DNA from: Aureispira anguillae
GTDB lineage: Bacteria > Bacteroidota > Bacteroidia > Chitinophagales > Saprospiraceae
Direction: 5' to 3'
Assembly (NCBI RefSeq): GCF_026000115.1
Contig: NZ_AP026867.1
Span: forward strand, 6,301,001 to 6,365,000
DNA length: 64,000 nucleotides
Shown here one piece after another: positions 9,232-17,719 of the stretch (within the stretch, counting starts at the first letter, position 1; each line of letters begins with the position of its first letter). The translations under genes were made by a program, and so were the position numbers. Under the pieces are notes generated by a model. It made no database searches and had not been told where the DNA came from. It was given only the letters and a program-made list of their open reading frames with translations.

Positions 9232-9274
9232 TCTTGAAAATAGGCAATTTTTTAATAATTAAAAGAATATAATT

Positions 9275-9721
9275 GTGGATACATTGAGCTATAAAACTCA
9301 ATCCGCCAAGAAGGAGACTGTTTCTCGTACTTGGTTGGTGGTAGATGCAGAAGGACAACCGTTAGGACGATTGGCATCTAAGATAGCTACAGTTTTGCGT
9401 GGCAAACACAAAACAAGCTATACCCCGCATGTTGATTGTGGTGATTATGTTATCGTATTGAACGCTGAAAAAGTGCGTCTTACTGGTAATAAAATGACAC
9501 AAAAGGTACACTATACGCATTCAGGCTATCCTGGTGGACAAAAACAAAGAACACCAGAACAAATTTTGGCTAAATACCCAAACCGTTTGATTGAAATCGC
9601 AGTGAAAGGTATGCTACCTAAAAATAAATTAGGGAGTGCTATGTACAAAAAACTATTTGTTTATGAGGGAGCAGAGCATCCACACCAAGCTCAAAAACCT
9701 TCAAAACTAGAGCTAAAATAA
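9275..9721 (+). CDS. rplM: 50S ribosomal protein L13
   Basis: Large-subunit ribosomal protein, 148 residues, usual for the phylum. The N-terminal [19 protein letters not shown] and the [18 protein letters not shown] region are diagnostic, as is [12 protein letters not shown] toward the C-terminus. The start codon is GTG at 9275, and the Bacteroidota-type N-terminus ([14 protein letters not shown]) begins exactly there. It heads the rplM-rpsI-rpsB-tsf block, with rpsI 13 bases downstream. Confidence 0.98.
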   Translation: MDTLSYKTQSAKKETVSRTWLVVDAEGQPLGRLASKIATVLRGKHKTSYTPHVDCGDYVIVLNAEKVRLTGNKMTQKVHYTHSGYPGGQKQRTPEQILAKYPNRLIEIAVKGMLPKNKLGSAMYKKLFVYEGAEHPHQAQKPSKLELK

Positions 9722-9734
9722 AAGAAGTATAATT

Positions 9735-10121
9735 ATGGAAATTATAAATGGACTAGGGAGAAGAAAAGCTGCTGTTGCTCGTGTTTACCTAAAACAAGGT
9801 TCTGGTAACATCACTGTAAATGGCAAAGATTACAAAGAATTCTTCCCAGTAGATCATGTTCAAGGAAAAATTTTGGAGCCATTGACATTGGTTGATGTCT
9901 TGAATATTTATGATTTAAAAGTTAATGTAAGAGGCGGTGGTATCAAAGGTCAAGCAGAAGCTGTTCGTTTGGGAATTGCTCGTGCACTTTGCAAAATTAA
10001 CGAAGAGTTTCGTGAGCCACTTAAAGCTGCTAAATTGTTATCTCGTGACTCTCGCGTTGTTGAGCGTAAGAAATACGGTAAACCTAAGGCTCGTAAAAGC
10101 TTTCAGTTTAGCAAACGTTAA
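9735..10121 (+). CDS. rpsI: 30S ribosomal protein S9
   Basis: Small-subunit protein of 128 residues. GLGRRKAAVARVYL at the N-terminus and the C-terminal KKYGKPKARKSFQFSKR tail, which reaches toward the P-site tRNA anticodon, are diagnostic. The final residues SKR are the universally conserved ending. It follows rplM by 13 bases, the classic rplM-rpsI pair. Confidence 0.98.
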   Translation: MEIINGLGRRKAAVARVYLKQGSGNITVNGKDYKEFFPVDHVQGKILEPLTLVDVLNIYDLKVNVRGGGIKGQAEAVRLGIARALCKINEEFREPLKAAKLLSRDSRVVERKKYGKPKARKSFQFSKR

Positions 10122-10143
10122 TTTTTGTCTATCTATTTTGGTA

Positions 10144-10235
10144 TGGCAAGAATTATTGGAACGCTTTTCAAGAAAAAGTAACTCCAGCCGTTTTGCCAAC
10201 ATTTAACATTAACCTTAGGTTTTTCCAAAACCTAA
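10144..10235 (+). promoter_or_regulatory. Structured rpsI-rpsB spacer, candidate S2 leader
   Basis: The 133-base spacer contains a perfect 9-bp hairpin, TTAGGTTTT (10215-10223) / AAAACCTAA (10227-10235), 19 bases before rpsB. A longer-range pairing TGGCAA (10144-10149) with TTGCCA (10194-10199) is also possible. The hairpin lacks a T-tract, so it does not look like a terminator. A leader controlling rpsB-tsf is plausible but inferred. Confidence 0.35.
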
Positions 10236-10254
10236 TTAAATTGAATAAAATAAT

Positions 10255-10986
10255 ATGCAAACTCCATCTCATAAAGAACTGTTGGATGCAGGATGCCACT
10301 TCGGTCACATGAAAAGAAAGTGGAATCCAAAAATGAGTCCTTATATCTTCATGGAACGTAAAGGGATCCATGTTATCGATCTAAATCGTACAATTGAAGG
10401 TCTAGAAACTGCTGCAAAGGCCTTGCGCCAAATGGCTAAGTCTGGCAAAAAAATTATGTTTGTTGGAACTAAAAAGCAAGCTCGTGAAATTATTTCCGAA
10501 GCAGCTAAGAGTGTAGGAATGCCTTACGTAACTGACCGTTGGTTGGGAGGAATGATGACTAACTTTTCTACAATTCGTCAATCTATCCGCAAAATGCAAA
10601 AAATCCAAACCATGTTGAACGATGGTTCTTTGGATAATATTACTAAAAAAGAGCGTTTGACCATGACTCGTACCCATACTAAATTGGATCGTGTATTTGG
10701 TGGTATGGCTCAATTGAATCGTTTGCCTAATGCCTTGTTCATCTTGGATATCAACCACGAACATCTAGCAGTAGCTGAGGCAACACGTTTAGGAATTAAA
10801 ACAGTTGGTGTTGTTGATACAAACTCTGACCCAACTAAAGTTGATTTCGCTATTCCTGCTAATGATGATGCTTCTAAATCAATCAAAATTATTACAGATT
10901 ATTTGGTAGATGCCATCAAAGAAGGTTTGGCTGAAAGAAGTCAAAACAAAGATGAAAGAGCTAAAAAAGAAGAAACTTCTGCTTAA
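10255..10986 (+). CDS. rpsB: 30S ribosomal protein S2
   Basis: Small-subunit protein that joins late in 30S assembly. The 243 residues contain LLDAGCHFGHMKRKWNPKM, FVGTKKQA, RWLGGMMTNF and IKTVGVVDTNSDP, all hallmark S2 blocks. The C-terminal ~20 residues are a charged tail (RSQNKDERAKKEETSA). It is followed by tsf in the common rpsB-tsf order. Confidence 0.98.
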   Translation: MQTPSHKELLDAGCHFGHMKRKWNPKMSPYIFMERKGIHVIDLNRTIEGLETAAKALRQMAKSGKKIMFVGTKKQAREIISEAAKSVGMPYVTDRWLGGMMTNFSTIRQSIRKMQKIQTMLNDGSLDNITKKERLTMTRTHTKLDRVFGGMAQLNRLPNALFILDINHEHLAVAEATRLGIKTVGVVDTNSDPTKVDFAIPANDDASKSIKIITDYLVDAIKEGLAERSQNKDERAKKEETSA

Positions 10987-11049
10987 GCCTTTTATCCCAA
11001 ACAATTCTTTAAACAATTTGATATAAAATATTAAATATTACTAAAAATC

Positions 11050-11889
11050 ATGGCTACTATTAAAATTTCTGCCAAAGATGTTAAAGCCTTGCGTGACCAA
11101 ACTGGAGCAGGCATGATGGATTGCAAAAAAGCACTTGTTGAAGCAAACGGTGATATGGAAGAAGCAATCGCTTATCTTCGTAAGAAAGGTCAAAAAATGA
11201 CTGAAAAACGTGCTGACCGTGACGCTAATGAAGGTGTAGTAGTTGCTGCTACTTCTGACGATAATACTAAAGGTATCGTTGTGCGTATCGGTTGTGAAAC
11301 TGATTTCGTTGCTAAAAATGATGACTTTGTTACTTTTGCTAAGTCTGTTGCTGATGCTGCTTTGGCTGCATTTGTTGCTACCAAAGAAGACTTGTTGGCA
11401 GTAACTATGGACGGTCAAACTATTGCTGATAAATTGATCGAAAGAACAGGTGTTATTGGTGAGAAAATTGAATTGTCTTCTTACGAAAAACTAGAAGCTG
11501 CTCAAGTTGTTCCTTATATTCACATGGGACACAAAGCTGGTGTTATTGTAGGTTTTAATAAAGCTAACGATGGTTTGGCAGAGGCTGGTAGAAACGTAGC
11601 AATGCAAATTGCTGCTATGAAACCAATTGCTGTTGATAAAGATGGTGTTGATGCTTCTGTTGTTCAAAAAGAAATTGAAATCGGAATGGATCAAGCTCGT
11701 CAAGATGGCAAGCCTGAGGCTATGCTTGAAAAAATTGCTCAAGGTAAACTAGGTAAGTTCTACAAAGAAAAAACCTTGTTGAACCAAGAGTATGTAAAAG
11801 CTGAAAAGAAAGAGACTGTTAAACAATACATTCAGTCTATCGATAAAGAACTTACTGTTACAGACTTCAAACATGTAACATTAGGTTAA
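11050..11889 (+). CDS. tsf: Elongation factor Ts
   Basis: Guanine-nucleotide exchange factor that regenerates EF-Tu-GTP. The N-terminal UBA-like module (VKALRDQTGAGMMDCKKALVEANGDMEEA) is the family signature, followed by the core domain with GCETDFVAKN and the MGHKAGVIVGF / GRNVAMQIAAMKP segments. The length of 279 residues is normal. It lies 63 bases after rpsB and is followed by a strong terminator. Confidence 0.97.
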   Translation: MATIKISAKDVKALRDQTGAGMMDCKKALVEANGDMEEAIAYLRKKGQKMTEKRADRDANEGVVVAATSDDNTKGIVVRIGCETDFVAKNDDFVTFAKSVADAALAAFVATKEDLLAVTMDGQTIADKLIERTGVIGEKIELSSYEKLEAAQVVPYIHMGHKAGVIVGFNKANDGLAEAGRNVAMQIAAMKPIAVDKDGVDASVVQKEIEIGMDQARQDGKPEAMLEKIAQGKLGKFYKEKTLLNQEYVKAEKKETVKQYIQSIDKELTVTDFKHVTLG

Positions 11890-11897
11890 GATTTTTT

Positions 11898-11931
11898 AAG
11901 CGTTCCATTTTTATATGGAGCGCTTTTTTTT
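11898..11931 (+). terminator. Rho-independent terminator after tsf
   Basis: A 10-bp stem AGCGTTCCAT / ATGGAGCGCT (one G:U pair, 6-base loop) is followed directly by eight T. It marks the end of the ribosomal protein/tsf transcript. pyrH starts 34 bases later, so it may be partly read through or have its own start. Confidence 0.85.
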
Positions 11932-11964
11932 AATAAGGAACTGATTTTATCAAATAAAAATTTC

Positions 11965-12675
11965 ATGGCTATCCGTTACAAAAGAGTTTTATTAAAATTA
12001 AGTGGTGAATCGCTTATGGGCGAGGATGAGTATGGCATCAACCCTGACATGCTCCAGCATTATGCCGAAGAAATCACTGCAATCGTAAAACAAGGGGTTG
12101 AATTGGCTATTGTGATTGGTGGTGGAAATATATTTAGAGGGCTACAGGCTTCCAAATCTAATATTAGCCGTGTTCAAGGGGATTATATGGGAATGTTGGC
12201 TACTGTTATCAACGGCTTAGCATTGCAGAGTGCCTTAGAAAATAACGGAATTTTTACACGTTTAATGACTGCTATTGCAATGGACCAAATTGCAGAGCCA
12301 TATATCCGTAGACGTGCAATTTCCCATCTTGAAAAGGGGAGAGTTATTATTTTCTCAGCAGGCACAGGAAATCCTTATTTTACAACAGATTCTGCTGCTG
12401 CTCTTAGAGCTAGCGAAATTAATGCTGATGTGATTCTTAAGGGAACCCGTGTTGATGGTATCTATACGGCAGATCCTGAGAAAGACCCACTGGCTACCAA
12501 GTATGACAATGTTTCTTTTGCAGAGGTGATCAAATCTAAATTGAATATTATGGATATGACGGCCTTTACAATGTGTTCAGAAAACGATATGCCGATTATT
12601 GTTTTTAATATTGAAAAGCCTAAAAACTTATCAAGAATTATACAGGGAGAGCTAGTAGGTACACTTGTAGAATAG
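11965..12675 (+). CDS. pyrH: UMP kinase
   Basis: Phosphorylates UMP to UDP in pyrimidine nucleotide synthesis. This is the bacterial amino-acid-kinase-fold enzyme, 236 residues. It contains the N-terminal [21 protein letters not shown] (nucleotide-binding glycine loop), [22 protein letters not shown], the [19 protein letters not shown] block and the [11 protein letters not shown] loop, all diagnostic. The tsf-pyrH-frr order is conserved across bacteria. Confidence 0.97.
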   Translation: MAIRYKRVLLKLSGESLMGEDEYGINPDMLQHYAEEITAIVKQGVELAIVIGGGNIFRGLQASKSNISRVQGDYMGMLATVINGLALQSALENNGIFTRLMTAIAMDQIAEPYIRRRAISHLEKGRVIIFSAGTGNPYFTTDSAAALRASEINADVILKGTRVDGIYTADPEKDPLATKYDNVSFAEVIKSKLNIMDMTAFTMCSENDMPIIVFNIEKPKNLSRIIQGELVGTLVE

Positions 12676-12815
12676 TTCTTACTAAAATTTTTATAAAAAA
12701 AAATAATTCTTGTTCGAATTGTTTGCTTCTTTAGATAGAAAATCTTAAAATGCCGCGTTCATTAACCCTATTAGTTATTTTAAATGACTAAAAGACGATT
12801 AAATATTACAAAATT

Positions 12816-13379
12816 ATGGAAGAGGAAATAGCTTTATATGTAGAAACTGCTGAGGAAAGCATGCAAGGTTCTATCGAACATTTTAAAAAGGAGGTATCTA
12901 GAATTCGTTCTGGAAAAGCAACTCCTGCTATGTTTGATGGGGTTAGAGTTGATTATTATGGTTCGCAAACGCCACTGGCGCAAGTTGCTAATATCAAAGC
13001 ACAAGATGGGCGTACATTGATTATCGCTCCTTGGGAAAAATCTATGTTACAGGCAATTGAGCAGGCTATCTTTCAAGCAAATATGGGGGTTACTCCCCAA
13101 AATGATGGCGAAATAATTCGTATTGTATTGCCAATGTTGACGGAGGAGCGACGCAAAGATTTGATTAAACAAGCTCATGTTTTGGTTGAGAATGCTAAAG
13201 TAAGTATTCGTAATGCAAGACGTGATGTGATGAATGAAATCAAAAAGGCAGTAAAGGATGGTTACCCAGAAGATGCGGGTAAAACTAAAGAGGCGGTTGT
13301 TCAGGACTTAACGAATAAATATAGTAATGTTGTTGAACAACTAATGAAACGAAAAGAAGAAGATATTATGACGATCTAG
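12816..13379 (+). CDS. frr: Ribosome recycling factor
   Basis: Splits post-termination ribosomes together with EF-G. The 187-residue protein shows the canonical RIRSGKATPAMFDGVRVDYYGSQTPLAQVANI segment, APWEKSMLQAIEQAI, and LTEERRKDLIKQAHVLVENAKVSIRNARRD. It follows pyrH by 140 bases that show no gene or clear terminator. Confidence 0.97.
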   Translation: MEEEIALYVETAEESMQGSIEHFKKEVSRIRSGKATPAMFDGVRVDYYGSQTPLAQVANIKAQDGRTLIIAPWEKSMLQAIEQAIFQANMGVTPQNDGEIIRIVLPMLTEERRKDLIKQAHVLVENAKVSIRNARRDVMNEIKKAVKDGYPEDAGKTKEAVVQDLTNKYSNVVEQLMKRKEEDIMTI

Positions 13380-13399
13380 TTTAGCTACTAAACGATAAT

Positions 13400-13436
13400 A
13401 AAAAAAGCCATCTGTATCTACAGGTGGCTTTTTTTA
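13400..13436. terminator. Bidirectional terminator between frr and the convergent hypothetical gene
   Basis: AAGCCATCTGT / ACAGGTGGCTT (one G:U pair, 4-base loop) is flanked by seven A on the left and seven T on the right. It should stop transcription from both frr and the minus-strand gene ending at 13444. Confidence 0.85.
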
Positions 13437-13443
13437 TTATCAC

Positions 13444-13854
13444 TTAAATTGGGGATCGATCGTCTTTTTTTCCCAGTTCAGATCTTGTTCCGTGTTGTAC
13501 TAAATATTGGATGAAAGTATGATAATAGCCCGATAATTTAACGATTCTCAAATCAGAAATTTCAATTTGGGTATTATCCTCTAAGGTAATTCGTAACTGA
13601 GAAATGGTTTGTCCTTCATTTAAAGCACCTGTATAATTGGCGGCGTATATCTGTTCTAATAAAGCTTTGTTGTTATTCTTGTAAGCTGCCAAGAATGCTT
13701 TAAAGTCAGTTGTTTCATTAACGCTCGAAGAAGCCAGAAGTTGTTGGAATACTTCTTCATGAGGGGATTTATTTTGCAGGGTATAAGAAATAATTCTTTC
13801 AGAAGGACCCATAGAGGGGTTGTAGTGTCTTAATCGAATGGAAGTGATTTGCAT
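13444..13854 (-). CDS. Hypothetical protein (136 aa)
   Basis: No family is recognised. The protein is soluble, with no signal peptide. The N-terminal half is helical (EEVFQQLLASSSV, FKAFLAAYKNNNKALLEQIYAAN). The C-terminal half is a short beta region (QLRITLEDNTQIEISDLRIVKLSGYYHTF). It ends against a strong bidirectional terminator shared with frr. It lies 59 bases downstream of a small membrane-protein gene on the same strand. Confidence 0.6.
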   Translation of the reverse strand: MQITSIRLRHYNPSMGPSERIISYTLQNKSPHEEVFQQLLASSSVNETTDFKAFLAAYKNNNKALLEQIYAANYTGALNEGQTISQLRITLEDNTQIEISDLRIVKLSGYYHTFIQYLVQHGTRSELGKKDDRSPI

Positions 13855-13913
13855 CTTGATATTTTGAGCTAGTAAAGAGGAATATAAAACTAAGATTGAA
13901 GCTTCCTAGTACC

Positions 13914-14282
13914 TTAGGAAGATTTCTTGAGTGCCCACATGGTCCAAGTAGCTGCCAAGGCATCAACACTAGCAAACAAAATAATAGACATTTCAACTTG
14001 TTTGCTTGCCCATAGTCCAAAAATAAAGAGTGCTGCAATATAGCGTAGAAAAACAGTTGAGGGATATAATACACTTATTTTGTGCTTACCAATTAAACAA
14101 TAATAAACTCCAAGGAGTAGAACTACTAAGCCGAGCATTCTTGAAGTCCATAGTTCTTTACTATAGCTAAGTTGAAAAAGATCAAACAAAAGCTCTGGAA
14201 CAACAATAAGTCCTAAGCCTGGTACCGTAATCATATATATACCAAATATAAGAATACTGGTTTCTGGTAATTTTAAGTTCAT
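13914..14282 (-). CDS. Small membrane protein (122 aa), four predicted TM segments
   Basis: It has four hydrophobic segments, roughly residues 9-30, 44-64, 76-93 and 97-117. Its size and layout resemble small DoxX-like or DUF-type four-helix membrane proteins, but I cannot assign a family. It is the middle member of a run of three minus-strand genes, with spacers of 23 and 59 bases. The upstream NTF2-like gene ends 23 bases before its start, so co-transcription is likely. Confidence 0.65.
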   Translation of the reverse strand: MNLKLPETSILIFGIYMITVPGLGLIVVPELLFDLFQLSYSKELWTSRMLGLVVLLLGVYYCLIGKHKISVLYPSTVFLRYIAALFIFGLWASKQVEMSIILFASVDALAATWTMWALKKSS

Positions 14283-14305
14283 AATAAAAGGCTAATAACG
14301 AATAA

Positions 14306-14770
14306 TTAAACGATGTTTTTTGCTTTAAATTTTTGCAACATTTGTTGGGTTTGTTGTTGTAATTTTTTTTGAAAAAAAGCCGTTCCACCTAACAAAAAGC
14401 CTTGAAAACCTAAGGCTTGTCTTGCCCATTTGTGCAGGTTAAATTGATCCGTATGCTTGATAATCTTGCCCTCTTTGAACTCAAAAGTGGCATCTATAAT
14501 ATTGTGGACTTTTCGACCTGTTCTAGAGAAGGTATACCATGCTTCCCAATGAGCCGTTCCTCCCTGCTCATTTGCAGTAATATTAGAGAATTCAAGCTTA
14601 AAATCCTGAGCATTTTGACAAAGCATGGTCCACATTGCTCCCGCATCTTCGCCTTTTAATGTCCCAAAACCAGGATCCCAAAATTCAATATCTTGATGAT
14701 AACAAGCCTTCATCCCTTCTGCATCTAGGTTTTGAAAGGCTTCGTAAAATGTAGTGATGGTATTTTGCAT
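14306..14770 (-). CDS. NTF2-like (SnoaL-type) protein (154 aa)
   Basis: A single NTF2/SnoaL cone fold is indicated by the opening helix and loop ITTFYEAFQNLDAEGMKACYHQDIEFWDPGFGTLKG, the WTMLCQNA helix, and the strands HWEAWYTFSRTGRKVHNIIDATFEFKEGKI ending in HTDQFNLHKWARQALG. The family includes small hydrolases and isomerases and many proteins of unknown role. The C-terminus carries an extra amphipathic Gln/Lys-rich helix (FFQKKLQQQTQQMLQKF). It is probably the first gene of a short operon with the membrane protein downstream. Confidence 0.75.
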   Translation of the reverse strand: MQNTITTFYEAFQNLDAEGMKACYHQDIEFWDPGFGTLKGEDAGAMWTMLCQNAQDFKLEFSNITANEQGGTAHWEAWYTFSRTGRKVHNIIDATFEFKEGKIIKHTDQFNLHKWARQALGFQGFLLGGTAFFQKKLQQQTQQMLQKFKAKNIV

Positions 14771-14825
14771 AATTTTGACGTATATTTAGTTTGATAGCAA
14801 CCTGTAATATAGTTTTTTTTAGAAT

Positions 14826-14867
14826 AAAAAAAGCAAAGACTTCGAAAAGAAGCCCTTGCTCAATTTT
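14826..14867 (-). terminator. Terminator downstream of nadV
   Basis: An imperfect 12-bp hairpin (AGCAAAGACTTC with GAAGCCCTTGCT, two mismatches) is flanked by A-rich sequence on the left and seven T on the right. On the minus strand it would end the prs-nadV transcript about 110 bases past the nadV stop. Confidence 0.6.
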
Positions 14868-14974
14868 TTTAAGTTATTGTTTTAATACTCTGTGTTTTTT
14901 TTGCATTTTCTGCGAAAAAAGCGAAAAGTACCTTGTTTTAATAATCAATTTTTACAGGACAATGTGCTTAAGAA

Positions 14975-16429
14975 TTAGAATTGTTTAAGTCTTGTCCGAA
15001 TTTCTTGTAGGCTCCAATCTATTAACAGTTGACCATCACGGAAAACTTCTTTCATTTCGCCCTGTTTTTCTTCCTCCCAGCTCACTTGATCTATTAAGGC
15101 ATAAGTGCCGTTTTGTTTGACAATCTTGATTAACCCCTTGGCAGATTTTTTGGTGCCATCATCTGTGATTGGATCTTTAAAAATTTCTCTGCCTACTCCC
15201 TCTACTTCTCCGTAGGTAGCCTTCATGGCAAAACCAAAGGTATCTCTAGTATTGTACTGATAGGTAAAAGAGCCAATCCCTAAAACAACGTTGGTAGAGG
15301 CAAAGCCCTTTTGTTTTAAACGTTCACAAATTTGAGTTGCTCGCTCAAGAGTGATACTATCGCCATAAATGGCACCAATATGGGCATCTAATTCTTTGTA
15401 TCCTTTTTCATTAATTGTTCCTCCAAAGGTTTCCCAAAGGCTTTCAATGACACCTTTTTTTTCTATCGCTGTTGTTCCATTAGGATTGCCACAGATGATA
15501 TCAACAGGATCGCCACTATCAGGTCGAATTACAACTTTGCCATCTCTAGCTAGAATTTCATTTTTTAGGGCAGGCAAATATTCTGTTAACACCTTCCACA
15601 AGTCCCAAGTATCCGAAACAATAGAAACAATTCCGTGAGGATAAACATCCGTTACTAAACGTTTGAAGGTTTCTAGTTCTCCTAGATTAGTTCCCATACA
15701 CATAACAGAATGTTCTGTAGCGGCAACAGAGCCACCTACCAATTCATGATCGGAATTGGCATTATAATAATGTTCTAAGAAATCAATGGTGGGAATGGTA
15801 TCCGTTCCAGTAAAACTTAATAGATGTCCAGCAGAAGACATCGTTGCGGCTTCTAAACCAGCCATTCCTCGCATCGAGAAATCATGTCCTTGCCAATCTA
15901 CAAAGGCCAAATCACTCGCTGTTTCTTCAGCATATTGATCCAATATCTGGCGATATTTTTTAGCGATGGTAGCCGAATTACAAGGCATCCATACCGTTGC
16001 AGACAATAGCGTTTCAAAATAATTGGTCAACCAAAAAAATTCTGCCTTAGTATTGTACATGGTAAACATTGGAACACGAATAGGAACACTGACTCCTTCT
16101 GGTAACGCTTTTATGACCATAGGAATATAGCCCAAATCGTGTAAATCTGCGATATGTTGAGTTCCCACTGCATTAGGGCCTAAATAATTGTTGATTCTAC
16201 GAGCATATTGAGCAACGATTTGATCTTTAGGTTGTTCAAAGAAGTTTTTTTGGAAATCTTCTAGGATGTATTTTTTGATAAAATATTGTAAGCCAAAGAA
16301 CACTACTTGGTCAATATTGGCAACTCTACTTTTTCTAGGAGTCCAGTTGGAATAAACAAGAGAAGTATTATCTGGGTATTGTCTTCTGTGATCTACTTTG
16401 TAACCATCTGTATATAATAATGGATTCAT
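14975..16429 (-). CDS. nadV: Nicotinamide phosphoribosyltransferase (NAMPT/NadV)
   Basis: Makes NMN from nicotinamide and PRPP, the first step of the short NAD salvage route. At 484 residues it matches NAMPT rather than the ~400-residue nicotinate enzyme. It starts LLYTDGYKVDHRRQYP and contains DWQGHDFSMRGMAG. His240 in AATEHS corresponds to the phosphorylated catalytic histidine. Asp210 in FTGTDT corresponds to the aspartate that selects nicotinamide over nicotinate. The RPDSGDP loop (302-308) binds the phosphoribosyl group. The PRPP synthetase gene lies 49 bases upstream on the same strand, so the operon supplies the co-substrate. Confidence 0.93.
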   Translation of the reverse strand: MNPLLYTDGYKVDHRRQYPDNTSLVYSNWTPRKSRVANIDQVVFFGLQYFIKKYILEDFQKNFFEQPKDQIVAQYARRINNYLGPNAVGTQHIADLHDLGYIPMVIKALPEGVSVPIRVPMFTMYNTKAEFFWLTNYFETLLSATVWMPCNSATIAKKYRQILDQYAEETASDLAFVDWQGHDFSMRGMAGLEAATMSSAGHLLSFTGTDTIPTIDFLEHYYNANSDHELVGGSVAATEHSVMCMGTNLGELETFKRLVTDVYPHGIVSIVSDTWDLWKVLTEYLPALKNEILARDGKVVIRPDSGDPVDIICGNPNGTTAIEKKGVIESLWETFGGTINEKGYKELDAHIGAIYGDSITLERATQICERLKQKGFASTNVVLGIGSFTYQYNTRDTFGFAMKATYGEVEGVGREIFKDPITDDGTKKSAKGLIKIVKQNGTYALIDQVSWEEEKQGEMKEVFRDGQLLIDWSLQEIRTRLKQF

Positions 16430-16478
16430 GTTGTCGGTTTTATAAATGAAAAAAGATGCATTAGTTTTACTTGCTGAA

Positions 16479-17318
16479 TTAAAAGAGCACTTGTTCTAAT
16501 TTTAATTGTACCAGTTGCGGCTGAGGAGTTCTTGTTTGGATAGAATCGGTTGTAAAGATGAGATCAAAATACTTACTTAAGGACTCTAATCCCTTACTAA
16601 AAATTCCATGGCTAACGGCTAAATATAGCTTGCCTGCATTTTTGTTTTTTAGTTCAGCAGCTAAACCCATAAAGGTTCCACCTGCATCACAAATATCATC
16701 TACAATAAGGCAATCTGCTCCTTCTAGGTCATTGCTATATACCTTGAAGCCCGAAAGCTTTCCTGTTTTAACATCTCTTGATTTGGAACATTCCACGACT
16801 TCCATGCCGTCCAAATAGGCAGCTACTTTATAGATTTTTTTTAAGGCTCCTCCGTCTGGCGAAATAAGTTTAACGTTCCCAAGTTGTGCAACTACTTTTT
16901 GTATGAATTTATGATTGTTAACAGGATTACAATTGTCCAATAACGCAATGGATACCTCAGAATGCGGATCAAAAATAGTGACTTGTTGAAGTTGCATAGC
17001 GTTAATCAAGTCGGCATAGACCTTAACCGATAAGGCTTCCCCTGCAACCATTACACGATCTTGTCTAGCTGCTGGAAAATACGGAATAACTAAGTTAATG
17101 TTATGTACTCCAGATCGCTTGAGGGCATCAACTGCAATTAATAGCAACCCCATATCATTAAAGGAGTTGATCCGATGCGTGACGTTGACCTGTGATACTT
17201 CACTTAGGTTTGTAATTATTTTGATGTGGGGTTCTCCTCCTGAAAAAGTGAAGGATTGAAAATCAATATTATTCAGTGTTCCATATGGTAAAAAGGAAGC
17301 GTCCAAGTTTAGATTCAT
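16479..17318 (-). CDS. prs: Ribose-phosphate pyrophosphokinase (PRPP synthetase), short form (279 aa)
   Basis: Produces PRPP from ribose 5-phosphate and ATP. It shows PYFPAARQDR (79-88), DPHS (117-120), SPDGGALKK and the PRPP loop DDICDAGGT (207-215). It is about 35 residues shorter than housekeeping Prs (~315) and diverges at the N-terminus, which resembles the Prs-like enzymes found beside nadV in other bacteria and some phages. It is first in the operon with nadV, so it is probably dedicated to nicotinamide salvage rather than being the sole cellular PRPP synthetase. Confidence 0.9.
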   Translation of the reverse strand: MNLNLDASFLPYGTLNNIDFQSFTFSGGEPHIKIITNLSEVSQVNVTHRINSFNDMGLLLIAVDALKRSGVHNINLVIPYFPAARQDRVMVAGEALSVKVYADLINAMQLQQVTIFDPHSEVSIALLDNCNPVNNHKFIQKVVAQLGNVKLISPDGGALKKIYKVAAYLDGMEVVECSKSRDVKTGKLSGFKVYSNDLEGADCLIVDDICDAGGTFMGLAAELKNKNAGKLYLAVSHGIFSKGLESLSKYFDLIFTTDSIQTRTPQPQLVQLKLEQVLF

Positions 17319-17391
17319 AGTGTTGTTGGTTTGAACAATTAATTTAGTGCTTTTTTTGCCAAAAACAGCAAGGTTTGTTGGTTTGATAGAG

Positions 17392-17421
17392 TATTACATG
17401 AGTGCTGCGTAGTTGATTATC
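17392..17421 (-). repeat. Intergenic mosaic repeat, copy F (fragment)
   Basis: Reads as the reverse complement of the first ~30 bases of copy C at 30783-30812. Over 27 aligned bases they differ at five positions, all transitions, and share the GTTGATTATC end exactly. It also shares 14 bases (ATTACATGAGTGCT) with copy E near 52340. The rest of the element is missing. Confidence 0.6.
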
Positions 17422-17628
17422 AGTAAGGTATGTTTTGTTAGTAAAGAATAAAGCGTTGATAATTAGCTAATCCACGAAGTATTATAGATTAAGTATACGA
17501 TAAAATTGATACTTTGTTTACTTTTTAAACTAAGTATTTTCAAAAAAAGTTCAAACTCATTTATTTTATTTCAAAAGAACACCCCTCTGTATTTTTTTTA
17601 AATAGCATAAAGAGTAAAGCTTCAATTT

Positions 17629-17660
17629 TTTGATTAAGAATTTTTTAGACCCTATCTTTG
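17629..17660 (+). promoter_or_regulatory. Promoter of the WG-repeat gene
   Basis: TTTG (17629-17632), a 20-base spacer and TATCTTTG (17653-17660) match the Bacteroidota housekeeping promoter (TTTG / TAnnTTTG). The start codon is 59 bases downstream. Confidence 0.65.
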
Positions 17661-17719
17661 TGCCCGTTTTATGAATAAATATTCCCAATAGAAACAAATG
17701 CTTTTATAGCCAAAATATT

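Larger units (their letters stand above)
17319..17719. other. 401-base divergent intergenic region between prs and the WG-repeat gene
   Basis: AT-rich and without a credible gene. It contains a repeat-family fragment at 17392-17421 and the WG-gene promoter at 17629-17660. No clear promoter for the minus-strand prs operon could be picked out. Confidence 0.6.

Noticed and set aside
13799-14074. Minus-strand frame of 91 codons overlapping two other genes
   Set aside because: Overlaps both the 136- and 122-residue genes in another frame; those have better starts and protein character.
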